Source: G963674685 sp964591275
GTDB lineage: Bacteria; Lernaellota; Lernaellaia; JACKCT01
Assembly (NCBI GenBank): GCA_964591275.1
Contig: CAZQAE010000024.1
Location: 1 to 64,000 of the forward strand
DNA: 64,000 nucleotides
Direction: 5' to 3'
This document shows positions 16,197 through 25,368 of this stretch, one piece after another. Numbering within the stretch: position 1 is the first letter of the stretch; every line of letters begins with the position of its first letter. A model generated the notes under the pieces. The model saw only the letters and a program-made list of their open reading frames with translations, had not been told where the DNA came from and did not search any database. The translations under genes and the position numbers were made by a program.

Positions 16197-16209
16197 AATA
16201 CTTAGTATT
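16197..16209. promoter_or_regulatory. Palindrome upstream of the zinc operon, candidate operator
   Basis: AATAC-TTA-GTATT, a perfect 5-3-5 inverted repeat, 42 bases before the start of the ribbon-helix-helix gene. Such regulators bind short inverted repeats as paired dimers, so this is a sensible operator. No other strong palindrome is apparent in this 264-base gap. Confidence 0.4.
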
Positions 16210-16419
16210 ACCTCAATGTCAAGGATTATTTCCAGAAATTGGAACCTGCGATATTATCTGGAATGATTGCTGAGCGTCTTATGCAGCTTCTTCGTTTCGA
16301 TCCGCTGTACCTGGAATATGAGAGCCAAAAAGAGCATTACGAATTATCCGCTTGAAAATGACTGAAAATAAACCAATAATCCATCTGCCTTTTTTGAGTT
16401 TCACAACGGGGGCCATTGA

Positions 16420-18477
16420 ATGATACCCAAGAATTTGTTCCCATTAATAATTGTTCTTTTTCTTGTTTTCACATCCTGTTCGTCCGATGACGACGATTCT
16501 TCCACGGACTCAGGATCAAGCGACGACGATGACTCGCTTTCGCCCGATGATGACGTAGACGACGATCTTTCTGACGATGACGTGAACGACGATTCCGATG
16601 ACGATACGACCGATCCTCCAAGTGGACCGCAACTCATTTTCGACATGAGTCCCAATCAGCGAAACGCGCCCTTCCCTTCCGTTCTTTTTTTAGACGAGGA
16701 TGCGAGCGCCCCAACGGGTTACCGAGTGAACATCGAAGGACATGTCACAAATTACATCGACGAAGTTATGGACGCCGTTTACTTTATGCTCAAAGGAATG
16801 AACGAGTTGGATGGTTTCAGCGTCGCGGCGCCGGTTTGGTTCCCGCTCAGCGATCCACCGAATCAGGGGCAATTCCCCGATCACACCGACGCGTCAATTG
16901 ACGACTCTGTTTACTGCGTGGTTTTGGAAGACGACAGCCACCCGCACCACGGCGAAATCCATGCCCTGGATGTGGATTATTTGAGCGGGTGGAAACTCAT
17001 CCAGGCCTACCCCCATAGGCCCTTTTACGAAAACACGACCTATGCATGCATAGTGAGGGCCGTACTAACGACAACCGAAACCGAAACCTATTTACCGTCG
17101 AATCATTTCAATTACGTTATGAATGAGCAACCAGATCCTACGCACGAGGATTACGAGCTTCTGGAACCGGTCCGTCTAAAATTCGCACCGTATTTTGACG
17201 AACTATTCGATCAATACGACCTGACTCCTGAGGACATCGGGTGCGCGACTTTCTTTCACACGCAGTGGACCACGCACGATTTGTTGAGCATGCGGCAGCA
17301 AGTCGAGAATTTGGCGATTTCCGATCCGCCGCAAGTGGGCATCTGGGAGCGCATCGACAACGCACAAGAAAACGTGGATTCAGTCTGGGAAACTACTTAC
17401 GATGCGCCGAGTTGGCTTCATGATGGAAAATTTGCATACGACGCAAACGGCGATCCTGTCTCTGCGGAAGACGTACAAATCGTCCTTCGCCTGACAATCC
17501 CCTCCCCGGGAGCGACGGATTACGAACCGCCCTACCCTGTGGCCATTTTCGGCCATGGCATCAATGCCAGCCGAACTCAGTCGACCCGCCTGGCGGAACA
17601 ATTCGCCGGTTGGGGCATAGCGGCGGCGGCTATCGATTGGATCTATCATGGCGCCCGCGCCCAAGCTCCTCCTGGGCTTCCAGATTGGCTGGTCAGTGCC
17701 TTGCAATCGGTGCAGTTCATCAACTTCCTGGATCCGATAAAAATGCGAGACAACTTCAAGCAGGGCGTTGTGGATATGATATGGCTCAAGCACCTCATTC
17801 GCGGATTGTCCGAACTTGATCTGGCTCCCCATGAAACAGGAGGCAACTCTTTGCCCGACCTGGATACGGAGCACATCTTTTTTTCCAGTATGTCCCTGGG
17901 CAGCATACACGGCGGCATACTGGCGGCCATGGAACCCGACCTTGACGCATATCTGCTGAACGTAGGCGCTTCTGACTTCCGATCCATAGCTCTGGGGGGA
18001 GAAATCGGCGATATTCTCGCAACGATTTTTTGGATCCTCGATCTTATCATTCCCGTACCGCTTCAGGACGACATTTTCATTGCTTTCGAGTTGTTCAGGA
18101 ACATTATTGATGCGGGCGATCCCTATAGCTACGCACGCTACGTGCTCGATGAACCTGTTATCGGCGATGGGCCAAGGACAAACATCCTTCACCAGATGGC
18201 CGCCTACGACGCCACGCTGGGAGGAATCGCCAGCGCGAAAATGGCTTGGTCCATGAATCTGACGCAGCTTTCACCCTACGTTTTCATAATTGATGATTTG
18301 GCCGTGGCCGATATGCCCTTCAACGGCCCTGCGTCTTTTCAATTCGACACCGACTATCATAACTTACTGGTCAGCAACAACGAACTTTTTGACGCAGCCC
18401 ACCTGCAAGCCGGAACATTTCTGCGGACCGCCTACGAAACCGGCGTGGGCACAATCATCGATCCGCTGGAGGAGTAA
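16420..18477 (+). CDS. Asp-rich lipoprotein with lipase-like alpha/beta-hydrolase domain
   Basis: 685 residues. Signal peptide with lipobox FTSCSS, then an acidic Ser/Asp linker of about 45 residues. After it, FDMSPNQRNAPFPSVLFLDE matches the start of the bacterial virulence-factor-lipase N-terminal type, a beta-sandwich. The C-terminal half is an alpha/beta hydrolase: VAIFGHGINASR forms the oxyanion loop, GIAAAAIDWIYHGARA a core strand, and FSSMSLGSIHGG the nucleophile elbow with Ser in S-M-S-L-G, a relaxed GxSxG. Likely an outer-membrane or surface-anchored esterase of unknown substrate. It is followed after 40 bases by another lipoprotein gene on the same strand. Confidence 0.72.
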   Translation: MIPKNLFPLIIVLFLVFTSCSSDDDDSSTDSGSSDDDDSLSPDDDVDDDLSDDDVNDDSDDDTTDPPSGPQLIFDMSPNQRNAPFPSVLFLDEDASAPTGYRVNIEGHVTNYIDEVMDAVYFMLKGMNELDGFSVAAPVWFPLSDPPNQGQFPDHTDASIDDSVYCVVLEDDSHPHHGEIHALDVDYLSGWKLIQAYPHRPFYENTTYACIVRAVLTTTETETYLPSNHFNYVMNEQPDPTHEDYELLEPVRLKFAPYFDELFDQYDLTPEDIGCATFFHTQWTTHDLLSMRQQVENLAISDPPQVGIWERIDNAQENVDSVWETTYDAPSWLHDGKFAYDANGDPVSAEDVQIVLRLTIPSPGATDYEPPYPVAIFGHGINASRTQSTRLAEQFAGWGIAAAAIDWIYHGARAQAPPGLPDWLVSALQSVQFINFLDPIKMRDNFKQGVVDMIWLKHLIRGLSELDLAPHETGGNSLPDLDTEHIFFSSMSLGSIHGGILAAMEPDLDAYLLNVGASDFRSIALGGEIGDILATIFWILDLIIPVPLQDDIFIAFELFRNIIDAGDPYSYARYVLDEPVIGDGPRTNILHQMAAYDATLGGIASAKMAWSMNLTQLSPYVFIIDDLAVADMPFNGPASFQFDTDYHNLLVSNNELFDAAHLQAGTFLRTAYETGVGTIIDPLEE

Positions 18478-18517
18478 GCTCTCAAGTTGAGCGAATAACC
18501 TGAAAAGGGCGTTTTTT

Positions 18518-20344
18518 ATGGACAGACTGAATATCCACAAAACATTTAGCCTCGCGCTCGTCGTGATTTTCGTGGGCGTCCTTCTTTTTGGATGCGAGGA
18601 GAAGGCGACAATATCCAATCTTCGTTTGGTCCAAGTGGGACCTTACGCCGCAACCATCTCCTGGCGATGTGACAGGCCGACCACCTTCAAAATTGTTTAC
18701 GGCGAGGGATCTCTTTTTGACCGTGAGCTTGAGACGACCGGGCAAGCGACCATACACAGCGTTAAACTCACGGGGCTGAAACCATCAACCCGCTATGCTT
18801 ACCGCATTGAACCGGGCGATGTTGAGGCGTCTTTCCGAAGCGCTCCGCAAAAAGACGGGGCTTTCGATATTGCCATACTCGACTCCAAGTCCCCGGTCTG
18901 CAGCGGCGACTCCGATGAATTCGACACGAATCCCGACATCGTGATTCTTGCCGGTGAATGTGAGGGGAAACCGTCGCGTCGTCCAGAATCCATACTGACT
19001 CTTCGAATTCAAAACGGAAATCCTCTGAGCCTTGCCTTTGGGGCGTCGCTTTTGATCATCGCCTCAGATATTGCCTCGGCGACTGAGAAAATCAAGGCGA
19101 GCGAAGAAAGCACGAATATCATTATCATCACTCGCGTTTTACCCGAATCTTCCCCCGAGGCGTTTGTCGACGTCCCTATCATCTCGCCTCGCGGATCCCT
19201 ATTTCACGACCAAGTCATTCTGCTTCCGACATCTCAATCGGCGCGGCTTGAAGTGGACACATTCGAACTCGCCTTCGCGGCGGGCAAATCCAAGGCGCAT
19301 GAAAGAACTGTCATCGTCGAAGCTCCACCGGAGACCAAAAAAACCTGCCTTTATTGCGACAGGCTTTTGGAAAGCGGACGCTACGAGGAAAGCCTCTCAT
19401 GGTATAAGGATTTTATCGCTAAAAACCAGGACCGGCATGCTGTCGAAGATGCATGTTTTTCCATCGCCCGTCTTCTGGACGAAAAACTTTTCCGCTACTC
19501 AGAAGCCATCGTCGCCTATGAAAGATTCCTTAAATTATTTCCGAAAAGTCGGAAAACCTTGCTGGCCCATTATCGCCTGGACTACATCCGCCGACACTCC
19601 GGCGAGAGTTATACGCCCCTCAGCATTTTCGAAGGGGCTAAAGCCAGGCTCATACGCAATGATCCCATGCCCGCCGTCGTGCAGGTCGAATCCCTACTGT
19701 CCAATTATCCCGATTCGAGTGTGGCGCAAGAGGCGCTTTACTGGTTGGGCCACATCCTGGAAACAAAGGACCCCAACCGCGCCACAGGACACTATACGGC
19801 CCTCATGAAGCGCTTTCCTGAAAGCGAAAACGCCGTTGCGGCCTCCATCGCCCTGGGCGATATTGCTTATCGTTCAAAGCGCTATCGACAGGCGATCATG
19901 GTTTACACAGCCGCCGCCGAAAAGGCGCCCGATCAATACGCTCTGTCGATCAAGGACAAAATCCGTAAATCTGAGCGAAATGTAAAACGTGAAATCGCCC
20001 GATGGGCATCATGGCTGATCTTGGCGTTTTGGATGACAGTCACTTTGATAACCCGATCCATTCCCACGGTAAGCGATTTGAAAGCCGCGACATTGTTTCT
20101 TATCGCTTACGCTTTTGTCGGCGGTCTGATTTTCGGGTTGACCTATGAGGTCACCAAGGTTCTTCTTCCCACTACTTTCGCCATCGCCATGACCATGTGC
20201 CTCGTCCTTTGTTGGAACCGCGCCTTGGGACACAAAAAACAAATATCAGGATGGATAATTATACCGCATATGCTAAGTTGCTGCGTGGCTGTGCTGTTTT
20301 TGATCATGTATCACTTTCACCAGCTTTATATATTTGGGGTGTGA
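18518..20344 (+). CDS. Lipoprotein with FN3-like domain, TPRs and C-terminal membrane helices
   Basis: 608 residues. Lipobox LFGC at about residue 26. Residues 30-110 resemble the fibronectin-type N-domain of purple acid phosphatases (GPYAATISWRCDRPTTFKIV; LTGLKPSTRYAYRI). Residues 110-270 look like a degenerate phosphoesterase domain. Residues 275-490 are TPR/YfiO-like units (YEESLSWYKDFIAKN, AIVAYERFLKLFPKS, RATGHYTALMKRFPES, YRQAIMVYTAAAEKAP). The last 100 residues hold about four membrane helices. A lipidated N-terminus combined with C-terminal membrane helices would hold it in the inner membrane facing the periplasm. It heads a run with a small membrane protein, a TlpA-like thioredoxin and a metallophosphatase-like protein. 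Confidence 0.65.
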   Translation: MDRLNIHKTFSLALVVIFVGVLLFGCEEKATISNLRLVQVGPYAATISWRCDRPTTFKIVYGEGSLFDRELETTGQATIHSVKLTGLKPSTRYAYRIEPGDVEASFRSAPQKDGAFDIAILDSKSPVCSGDSDEFDTNPDIVILAGECEGKPSRRPESILTLRIQNGNPLSLAFGASLLIIASDIASATEKIKASEESTNIIIITRVLPESSPEAFVDVPIISPRGSLFHDQVILLPTSQSARLEVDTFELAFAAGKSKAHERTVIVEAPPETKKTCLYCDRLLESGRYEESLSWYKDFIAKNQDRHAVEDACFSIARLLDEKLFRYSEAIVAYERFLKLFPKSRKTLLAHYRLDYIRRHSGESYTPLSIFEGAKARLIRNDPMPAVVQVESLLSNYPDSSVAQEALYWLGHILETKDPNRATGHYTALMKRFPESENAVAASIALGDIAYRSKRYRQAIMVYTAAAEKAPDQYALSIKDKIRKSERNVKREIARWASWLILAFWMTVTLITRSIPTVSDLKAATLFLIAYAFVGGLIFGLTYEVTKVLLPTTFAIAMTMCLVLCWNRALGHKKQISGWIIIPHMLSCCVAVLFLIMYHFHQLYIFGV

Positions 20345-20345
20345 A

Positions 20346-20531
20346 ATGAAACGAAAAGGCAAAATTCTTCATGTAAGGTTCGGGTTAAATCCGAACTCCA
20401 GTTCATTGGGCGCTAATCTTGGCATGCTGTTGATAGGCGCCACGGCCCTGGCTATTCTCGTCAATCTCACAGATGCGGGCCTGCGCATATGGCTTAAAAA
20501 CCGACGGAGCGGCGCCGGTGAAAATCGCTAG
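20346..20531 (+). CDS. Small single-helix membrane protein
   Basis: 61 residues from the ATG at 20346, overlapping the upstream gene's region by only its stop context (GTGAAATGA). A basic N-terminus is followed by LGMLLIGATALAILVNLTDAGL, one membrane helix. The 3' end overlaps the start of the thioredoxin gene (GTG at 20518). The tight packing supports it as a real small operon member; no family is recognised. Confidence 0.5.
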   Translation: MKRKGKILHVRFGLNPNSSSLGANLGMLLIGATALAILVNLTDAGLRIWLKNRRSGAGENR

Positions 20532-21012
20532 GATTATTCTTTTCGTCGCACTTTTATCGGCGATCTCCTGCGAAAGAGCCGCAACACAACCAGGCGCCGT
20601 CGCCCCGGATTTTCGATTAAACGATTTGACCGGCCAAACACGCTTCCTGAATGCCGAACTTGCACGTCCTGTCGTATTGACCTTTTTCGCCACATGGTGC
20701 GCGCCGTGCCGGGAAGAAATTCCGCATTTGATAGACATCCATAGTCGTTTTCGCAACCGGGCAACCGTTCTTTGCGTCGACGTTGATCCGGAAAACATCG
20801 ACAAGATTCAATCCATTGCTAGATCATTGTCGATTCCTTATCCCATCTTGCTCGACGAAGGGAAGAAGGTCATGGCCGCTTACGGTGTTCAAGAGTTGCC
20901 GACCACGTTCATCATTGGTCCAAACGGCCGCGTGGCATCCACATTTTCCACCATTGGCGAGCGCGAAAAGAAAACGCTCATCGAAACGGTGGAACGAATC
21001 ATTTCAAAGTGA
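20518..21012 (+). CDS. TlpA/ResA-like thioredoxin lipoprotein
   Basis: 164 residues from a GTG at 20518, eight bases after ACGGAG; earlier in-frame starts would lack a proper leader. Signal MKIARIILFVALLSAISC with a lipobox, then PGAVAPDFRLNDLTG, the AhpC/TlpA entry, the active site FFATWCAPCREEIP, and a cis-Pro region ELPTTFIIGPNG. It is a periplasmic reductant or thiol-disulfide exchange protein, of the kind used in cytochrome c maturation. Its stop overlaps the next start (TGATG). Confidence 0.88.
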   Translation: MKIARIILFVALLSAISCERAATQPGAVAPDFRLNDLTGQTRFLNAELARPVVLTFFATWCAPCREEIPHLIDIHSRFRNRATVLCVDVDPENIDKIQSIARSLSIPYPILLDEGKKVMAAYGVQELPTTFIIGPNGRVASTFSTIGEREKKTLIETVERIISK

Positions 21013-22559
21013 TGAAAATAACCGCCGCCATAATTCTTCTTTCCTTAACCCTCTTGTTCATGCCTGATTCTGCCCTCGCAAAATTGCATTTTGGCCCATA
21101 CCTGCAATCGCTGTCGCCCAGCGAAACAGCCATTTGCTTCTTCATCGACCCAGGCGATCAGGTGGAAATTCAACTTCAAACGGAATCGGACATAATTCGG
21201 AAAAACACGACCGGAACCAAACCTGCCTGCGTGAGTTTTAAGGGACTCATCGCCGATGAGGTTTATACATACGCGATCCTGTTTAACCAATCGCCGCTGG
21301 ATTTCGGCGCGCCGCTTTCTTTTGTCGCCCATTCCAAAGATGATGCCACTCTCGTGATCTACGGCGACACCAGGAGCGGCGACGACAGTTTCGACCTGAC
21401 GCACGCGCGCATCGTGCGGGCTATCAATGATACGGTTGTTCCCGACGCCATCATTCACACCGGCGATTATGTCGAGCAGGGCAATCGGGAAGAGCTTGTG
21501 GCAAATTTCTTTAAAATCGAAAAGGATCTGGTCGCCCGAGCGCCAATTTTCCCAACCATTGGCCAAAGCGATCAACCCCCTGAATTGATGCGCGCAGTCT
21601 ATCCATTGCTCACTCAAAGACCCTGGTATTCCTTCGATAGGGCCGAAGCCCACTTTGTCATATGCAATCTGTGGAAGACGGCGAGACAGGATAAAGATGA
21701 GACTTTATCCGATGGATCACAGGTCCAATGGCTACGCAAGGATCTCACTGATGCGAAAGTGCGTGGCATTCAAAATATCTTCGCCGTTGTCCATGAGCCG
21801 GTCATCGACGCCCATGGGAACATTCCAAAGGCCCTTCGCGAAGTTTACATGCCGATTTTCGAAGAATTTGGCGTTATAGCTGTTTTCTCCGGCGCTCATT
21901 ACTTTTCCCACACCACTCGAAACAATGTTCATTATTTCACCAACGGCGGAGGCGGCGCGCTGCTCGATGTAACCAAGCCCAAGGAAGGAATCTTTCGATA
22001 TTTCAGCGCCGTCCATCACTTTTTGATTCTGGAAATTGATCGGACCGGCGTGCGAGTCAAGGCCATCGACTCTCACGGCAGCGAATTTTACGAAGCTGTA
22101 TTGGACGGAGACACCCGCAACCCCTCCTCCCCTGCGTCGTCTTTCGTTGAAAGCTACGGCGAAGGCGAAAAGTCAGCCGCCATTTCTGTTTATTACAGGA
22201 ATAGAGAAAATGAAGTCGATCCGCTGGCCGAAGTGCTTCGCCGGGCTTGCCTGAAAGCAGACGCCGTCATCGTCGCAACCTATCGTCATCTTGAAGAACC
22301 CGAAAACCGCGCGTCCCTGGAAAACATCGCCGACAAGCGGGAACCATTGCCCATCATTGTCTCGGCGAAAGCAGCTCTGTATGGCATGGATGAAATTGAA
22401 CTGAAAATCGATTCGCTTATTGCCGATGCGATACGCTCCCCGATACGCAACTTTATTTCCCCGCAGTGGATCATCATCGCAGGGGCCATCATCGCTGGTA
22501 TGATTCTTTTTTTCTGGTTGTTGACTGTTCAAAAGAAAAGAAAACGCCAAGACCGTTGA
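21012..22559 (+). CDS. Purple-acid-phosphatase-like protein with degraded metal site
   Basis: About 515 residues from ATG 21012 (GTG 21009 is one codon earlier). Signal peptide, an N-terminal FN3-like domain (FGPYLQSLSPSETAICFF), then the calcineurin-type fold: GDTRSG, HTGDYVEQG, VVHEPV and SGAHYFSH. The motif that should read GNHD/E is GQSD (in PTIGQSDQPP), and the last motif reads GAH rather than GHxH. A bridging Asn and a catalytic His are therefore missing. A C-terminal helix (WIIIAGAIIAGMILFFWLL) followed by KKRKR anchors it in the inner membrane. It may be a weak phosphatase or a non-enzymatic relic of the family. Confidence 0.75.
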   Translation: MKITAAIILLSLTLLFMPDSALAKLHFGPYLQSLSPSETAICFFIDPGDQVEIQLQTESDIIRKNTTGTKPACVSFKGLIADEVYTYAILFNQSPLDFGAPLSFVAHSKDDATLVIYGDTRSGDDSFDLTHARIVRAINDTVVPDAIIHTGDYVEQGNREELVANFFKIEKDLVARAPIFPTIGQSDQPPELMRAVYPLLTQRPWYSFDRAEAHFVICNLWKTARQDKDETLSDGSQVQWLRKDLTDAKVRGIQNIFAVVHEPVIDAHGNIPKALREVYMPIFEEFGVIAVFSGAHYFSHTTRNNVHYFTNGGGGALLDVTKPKEGIFRYFSAVHHFLILEIDRTGVRVKAIDSHGSEFYEAVLDGDTRNPSSPASSFVESYGEGEKSAAISVYYRNRENEVDPLAEVLRRACLKADAVIVATYRHLEEPENRASLENIADKREPLPIIVSAKAALYGMDEIELKIDSLIADAIRSPIRNFISPQWIIIAGAIIAGMILFFWLLTVQKKRKRQDR

Positions 22560-22579
22560 ACGCTCTAGATTCCATTAGA

Positions 22580-23698
22580 CTATGCTTTCTTTTTCGCCCT
22601 CGCCTTTTTTGCCGGATGCGCTTCAAGCCAATGAATAATATGAGGATATACTTCAATCTCTGCTCGCAAGCCGCACAGAAGGTCGAAATGTCCATAGTGC
22701 TCAATGTGGCCGTATTCTTTGCCGAAAAAGGCCGTTTGATGGTCATCGCCAGGAAATAGCTTTCGTGTTTTCTCGCCGAGCTGCGGGGAAGCCTGGATGT
22801 CCTTGTCTCCGGCAAGCAGCAGCATCGGCGTTGTCACCTTCCCCGCCAGTTCCGTATAGATGGTTCGCCCATCAGCAGAGCGCAAACCGCCAGGGGTGAA
22901 TAAGCTGGCCATCTGGTGAAACACCTTGCCGGTCGTATCGAACAATGCCGCGCCGTGAATCATCCTGGCCGCCTTTGGGGCGGTGTTTTTTGGATAGTAG
23001 TTGAACGCTTCAAACATGTTGTTTATTCGCCCGCAGAAAGGAGCGAATACTTTGCCAAAAACACCGGCGGGGATGCGACCGAATTTTCCGGCAATTCCCG
23101 CGTAAGGAATGAGCGGCTGATAATGAGAACCGGTATCCGTGTAATCGAGACCTGAGCCTGCGGAAATACCGCTCGCGATTTTCGGCGATCCATTTAAGGC
23201 ACAATAGCAAAAGAGCAAAATCCCGCCCATGCTGTGACCGATCCAATGGAGGTTTTTATAGGACGATTTCGACAAAATATAATCCACAATGGCGGGATTA
23301 TCTTTTTCGATATAATCATCCACGTTCCAATCCCAGTTTTTCTCGTGGAAATGTCCCGCGTGCTCTGAAGCATCTCGCCCACGCAGATCGCAGGACCAGA
23401 CATCATAACCCTTCGCCGCCAGCCAAAGGGCCAGTGAAGGTACGGGATGTTTTTCGTTGCCGACATTCAGGTCAAATCCAATATGGCTGCAGGTCAGGCC
23501 GTGATGAAGAAATACCGGTTCAGAGCGCGGCTTTGCGCCCTGAGGGCGATATCGATGCAGCGCAAGTCGCCATCCGTCAGATGTCGTGATGAAATGCGTT
23601 TCATCCTGCCTTGTCCCGGTCGTATATTTTAGCTTTGAGAATAAATACAGGCCGGCAAGAATCGTTATGACAATGAGAATGCCGAAAATAATGCACAT
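22580..23698 (-). CDS. Membrane-anchored alpha/beta-hydrolase (lipase-like)
   Basis: 372 residues. One N-terminal membrane helix (IIFGILIVITILAGLYLF), then an alpha/beta-hydrolase resembling acid lipases: VFLHHGLTCSHIGFD (oxyanion loop), YDVWSCDLRGRDASEH, nucleophile IGHSMGGILL, TPMLLLAGDKDIQASP (acid region) and GHIEHYGHFDLLCG carrying the catalytic His. The tail is Lys/Ala-rich. Probably an ester hydrolase at the inner membrane; substrate unknown. It is convergent with the metallophosphatase gene (20-base gap). Confidence 0.8.
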   Translation of the reverse strand: MCIIFGILIVITILAGLYLFSKLKYTTGTRQDETHFITTSDGWRLALHRYRPQGAKPRSEPVFLHHGLTCSHIGFDLNVGNEKHPVPSLALWLAAKGYDVWSCDLRGRDASEHAGHFHEKNWDWNVDDYIEKDNPAIVDYILSKSSYKNLHWIGHSMGGILLFCYCALNGSPKIASGISAGSGLDYTDTGSHYQPLIPYAGIAGKFGRIPAGVFGKVFAPFCGRINNMFEAFNYYPKNTAPKAARMIHGAALFDTTGKVFHQMASLFTPGGLRSADGRTIYTELAGKVTTPMLLLAGDKDIQASPQLGEKTRKLFPGDDHQTAFFGKEYGHIEHYGHFDLLCGLRAEIEVYPHIIHWLEAHPAKKARAKKKA

Positions 23699-23849
23699 GT
23701 CAGCCCCCTTGAAATCCGAATACCTTTTATACGATAGCGCCTAAAACGGCAAGATCAGACCCTGCGTGATTCTTGCTTGGAAGTACGCGAAGCAGTATTG
23801 TCCCACGGCAAAGGACTGCCAATATTTTCATGCACGGATAATTTTAAAA

Positions 23850-24980
23850 ATGAATCAGCAAAGTGGAAAAAGTCATCCGATAGGCGCCAGATTGATTTTC
23901 CAACGTTTTCCAGGACTCGTGGGCAAATTGCCCTGGATGCCTATGGCGGATTTGCCAACGCCAGTTGAGCGCCTTGCGGAAACTGGAAAGCTCATTGGAG
24001 TCAAAGAGCTTTGGATCAAGCGAGACGAATTGACTTCCGATCTATACGGCGGAAATAAACCCCGAAAATTTGAGTTTATTTTTGCCGAAGCCAGGCAGAT
24101 GGGCAGAAACGCCATGCTCACGACGGGAGGCGCCGGAAGCAATCACGGAGCAGCGACAAGCTTGTTTTGCCGACGATATGGATTTGAGCCAATCCTGTCG
24201 CTTTGCCCGCAGCCTGTGCTCACGTGCGTGCGTCGAAATATCCTTGTCAACCAATCCCAACAGGCGAAGCTGATCTATTCTTCGAGTGAGGCCGCAAGTG
24301 TCATAAAAGCTATTGATATGCGTTTTCGTCCTGGATTTCAGGGAAAGACGCCGCCCTATTTCATGTATTTTGGCGGATCATCGACAATCGGCACTGTCGG
24401 ATTCATTGAAGCCGGCCTGGAACTGGCAAAACAAATTGGCGAAGGCGCCCTGCCTTTGCCGCGCTATCTTTTCGTCACGACCGGCTCTTGCGGCACGCAT
24501 GCGGGATTATTGCTTGGTTTGAAACTGGCCGGCATCCCAACAGAGGTGATCGGCGTTAGCGTTGTGCCAAAAGCCGTAACGAATCGTTTCGTCGTCGCCT
24601 TCCACGCCAACCGCGCAATGCGTTTGTTGCGAAAGCTTGATCCTTCGATCCCAAAACTACGAATAGGAGCCTCGCAAGTCAGGCTCATCGACAACTTTTT
24701 TGGCGGACAATACGGTCGCCCGACGCCCGAATGCAAGGCGGCCATCAAACTGGCGGAAATGACTCAGGAGCTTTCGCTCGACCCAACATATACAGGAAAA
24801 ACATTCGCCGCCATGACGGACTTTTTACAAAAGATAGACATTGGCGACGAAACTGTTTTGTTTTGGCAAACACTCAACAACGTCGATTTATCCAAACATT
24901 ATAACAGCGTATCGCTCGCCGATGTTCCGCCGAAAATGCAGCGCTATTTTAGCGAGGATCTATTCGACAGCGATCTTTGA
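23850..24980 (+). CDS. D-cysteine desulfhydrase/ACC-deaminase-family PLP enzyme
   Basis: About 376 residues from the ATG at 23850; the upstream in-frame extension overlaps the promoter region and looks non-coding. Fold type II PLP enzyme: DLPTPVERLAETGKLIG, LWIKRDELTSDLYGGNKPRK with the Schiff-base Lys, TTGGAGSNHGAAT for phosphate and substrate, FVTTGSCGTHAGLLLG, and VLFWQTLNN near the end. Family members degrade D-cysteine, 1-aminocyclopropane-1-carboxylate or related small amino acids. Which one cannot be told. It is followed by an acyl-CoA synthetase relic on the other strand. Confidence 0.82.
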   Translation: MNQQSGKSHPIGARLIFQRFPGLVGKLPWMPMADLPTPVERLAETGKLIGVKELWIKRDELTSDLYGGNKPRKFEFIFAEARQMGRNAMLTTGGAGSNHGAATSLFCRRYGFEPILSLCPQPVLTCVRRNILVNQSQQAKLIYSSSEAASVIKAIDMRFRPGFQGKTPPYFMYFGGSSTIGTVGFIEAGLELAKQIGEGALPLPRYLFVTTGSCGTHAGLLLGLKLAGIPTEVIGVSVVPKAVTNRFVVAFHANRAMRLLRKLDPSIPKLRIGASQVRLIDNFFGGQYGRPTPECKAAIKLAEMTQELSLDPTYTGKTFAAMTDFLQKIDIGDETVLFWQTLNNVDLSKHYNSVSLADVPPKMQRYFSEDLFDSDL

Positions 24981-25203
24981 TAGAGGTGCGAGGCGACCTG
25001 GATCGCCTGTTGCGGACCCTTAAAAACAGCAATCCCGACCGACTCCAAGCCCAACTGAAAATCTGTCAGCAGATCATTTCGACCGCCAAGATAACAGGCC
25101 ATGATCGGTTTATCCGGCCACGCTGCTTTGATGGTCCGAAAACCCCGGCGACGTCGAAAGCGCCTTCTTCCAGCAGTACGTGAATGTTCTCCATAAAATT
25201 CAT
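24944..25203 (-). pseudogene. Remnant of NDP-forming acyl-CoA synthetase
   Basis: On the minus strand, 25203 downward reads MNFMENIHVLLEEGAFDVAG and then runs to a stop. In another frame, KAAWPDKPIMACYLGG, LTDFQLGLESVGIAVFKGP and QQAIQVASHLYQRS continue to a stop at 24944. Together they match the distal part of the alpha subunit of ADP-forming acyl/acetyl-CoA synthetases (a D-V strand, KPI-A-YLGG, then GI-VF--P--A). The frame switch and the missing 5' and central parts mark a decayed gene. It overlaps the end of the convergent PLP gene by 37 bases. Confidence 0.55.
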
Positions 25204-25368
25204 CGCGCCAAACTTATAGCGAATATCTTTTTAATGGATTGCCACGCTATTCGATAAGCCTGACAACTCATTTTTCGTGGGCGCGCATCGGCAAAAACAT
25301 TGCCACCTTTCACTTTCAGGACTAACATAACTTCGCCAATGAGGAAGCGAATACTATCAGGGACTGCC
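25204..25368. other. Leader region of the ThDP enzyme gene
   Basis: No gene recognised. It must hold the promoter of the ThDP/dehydratase pair. No clear operator or terminator was seen. Confidence 0.3.
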
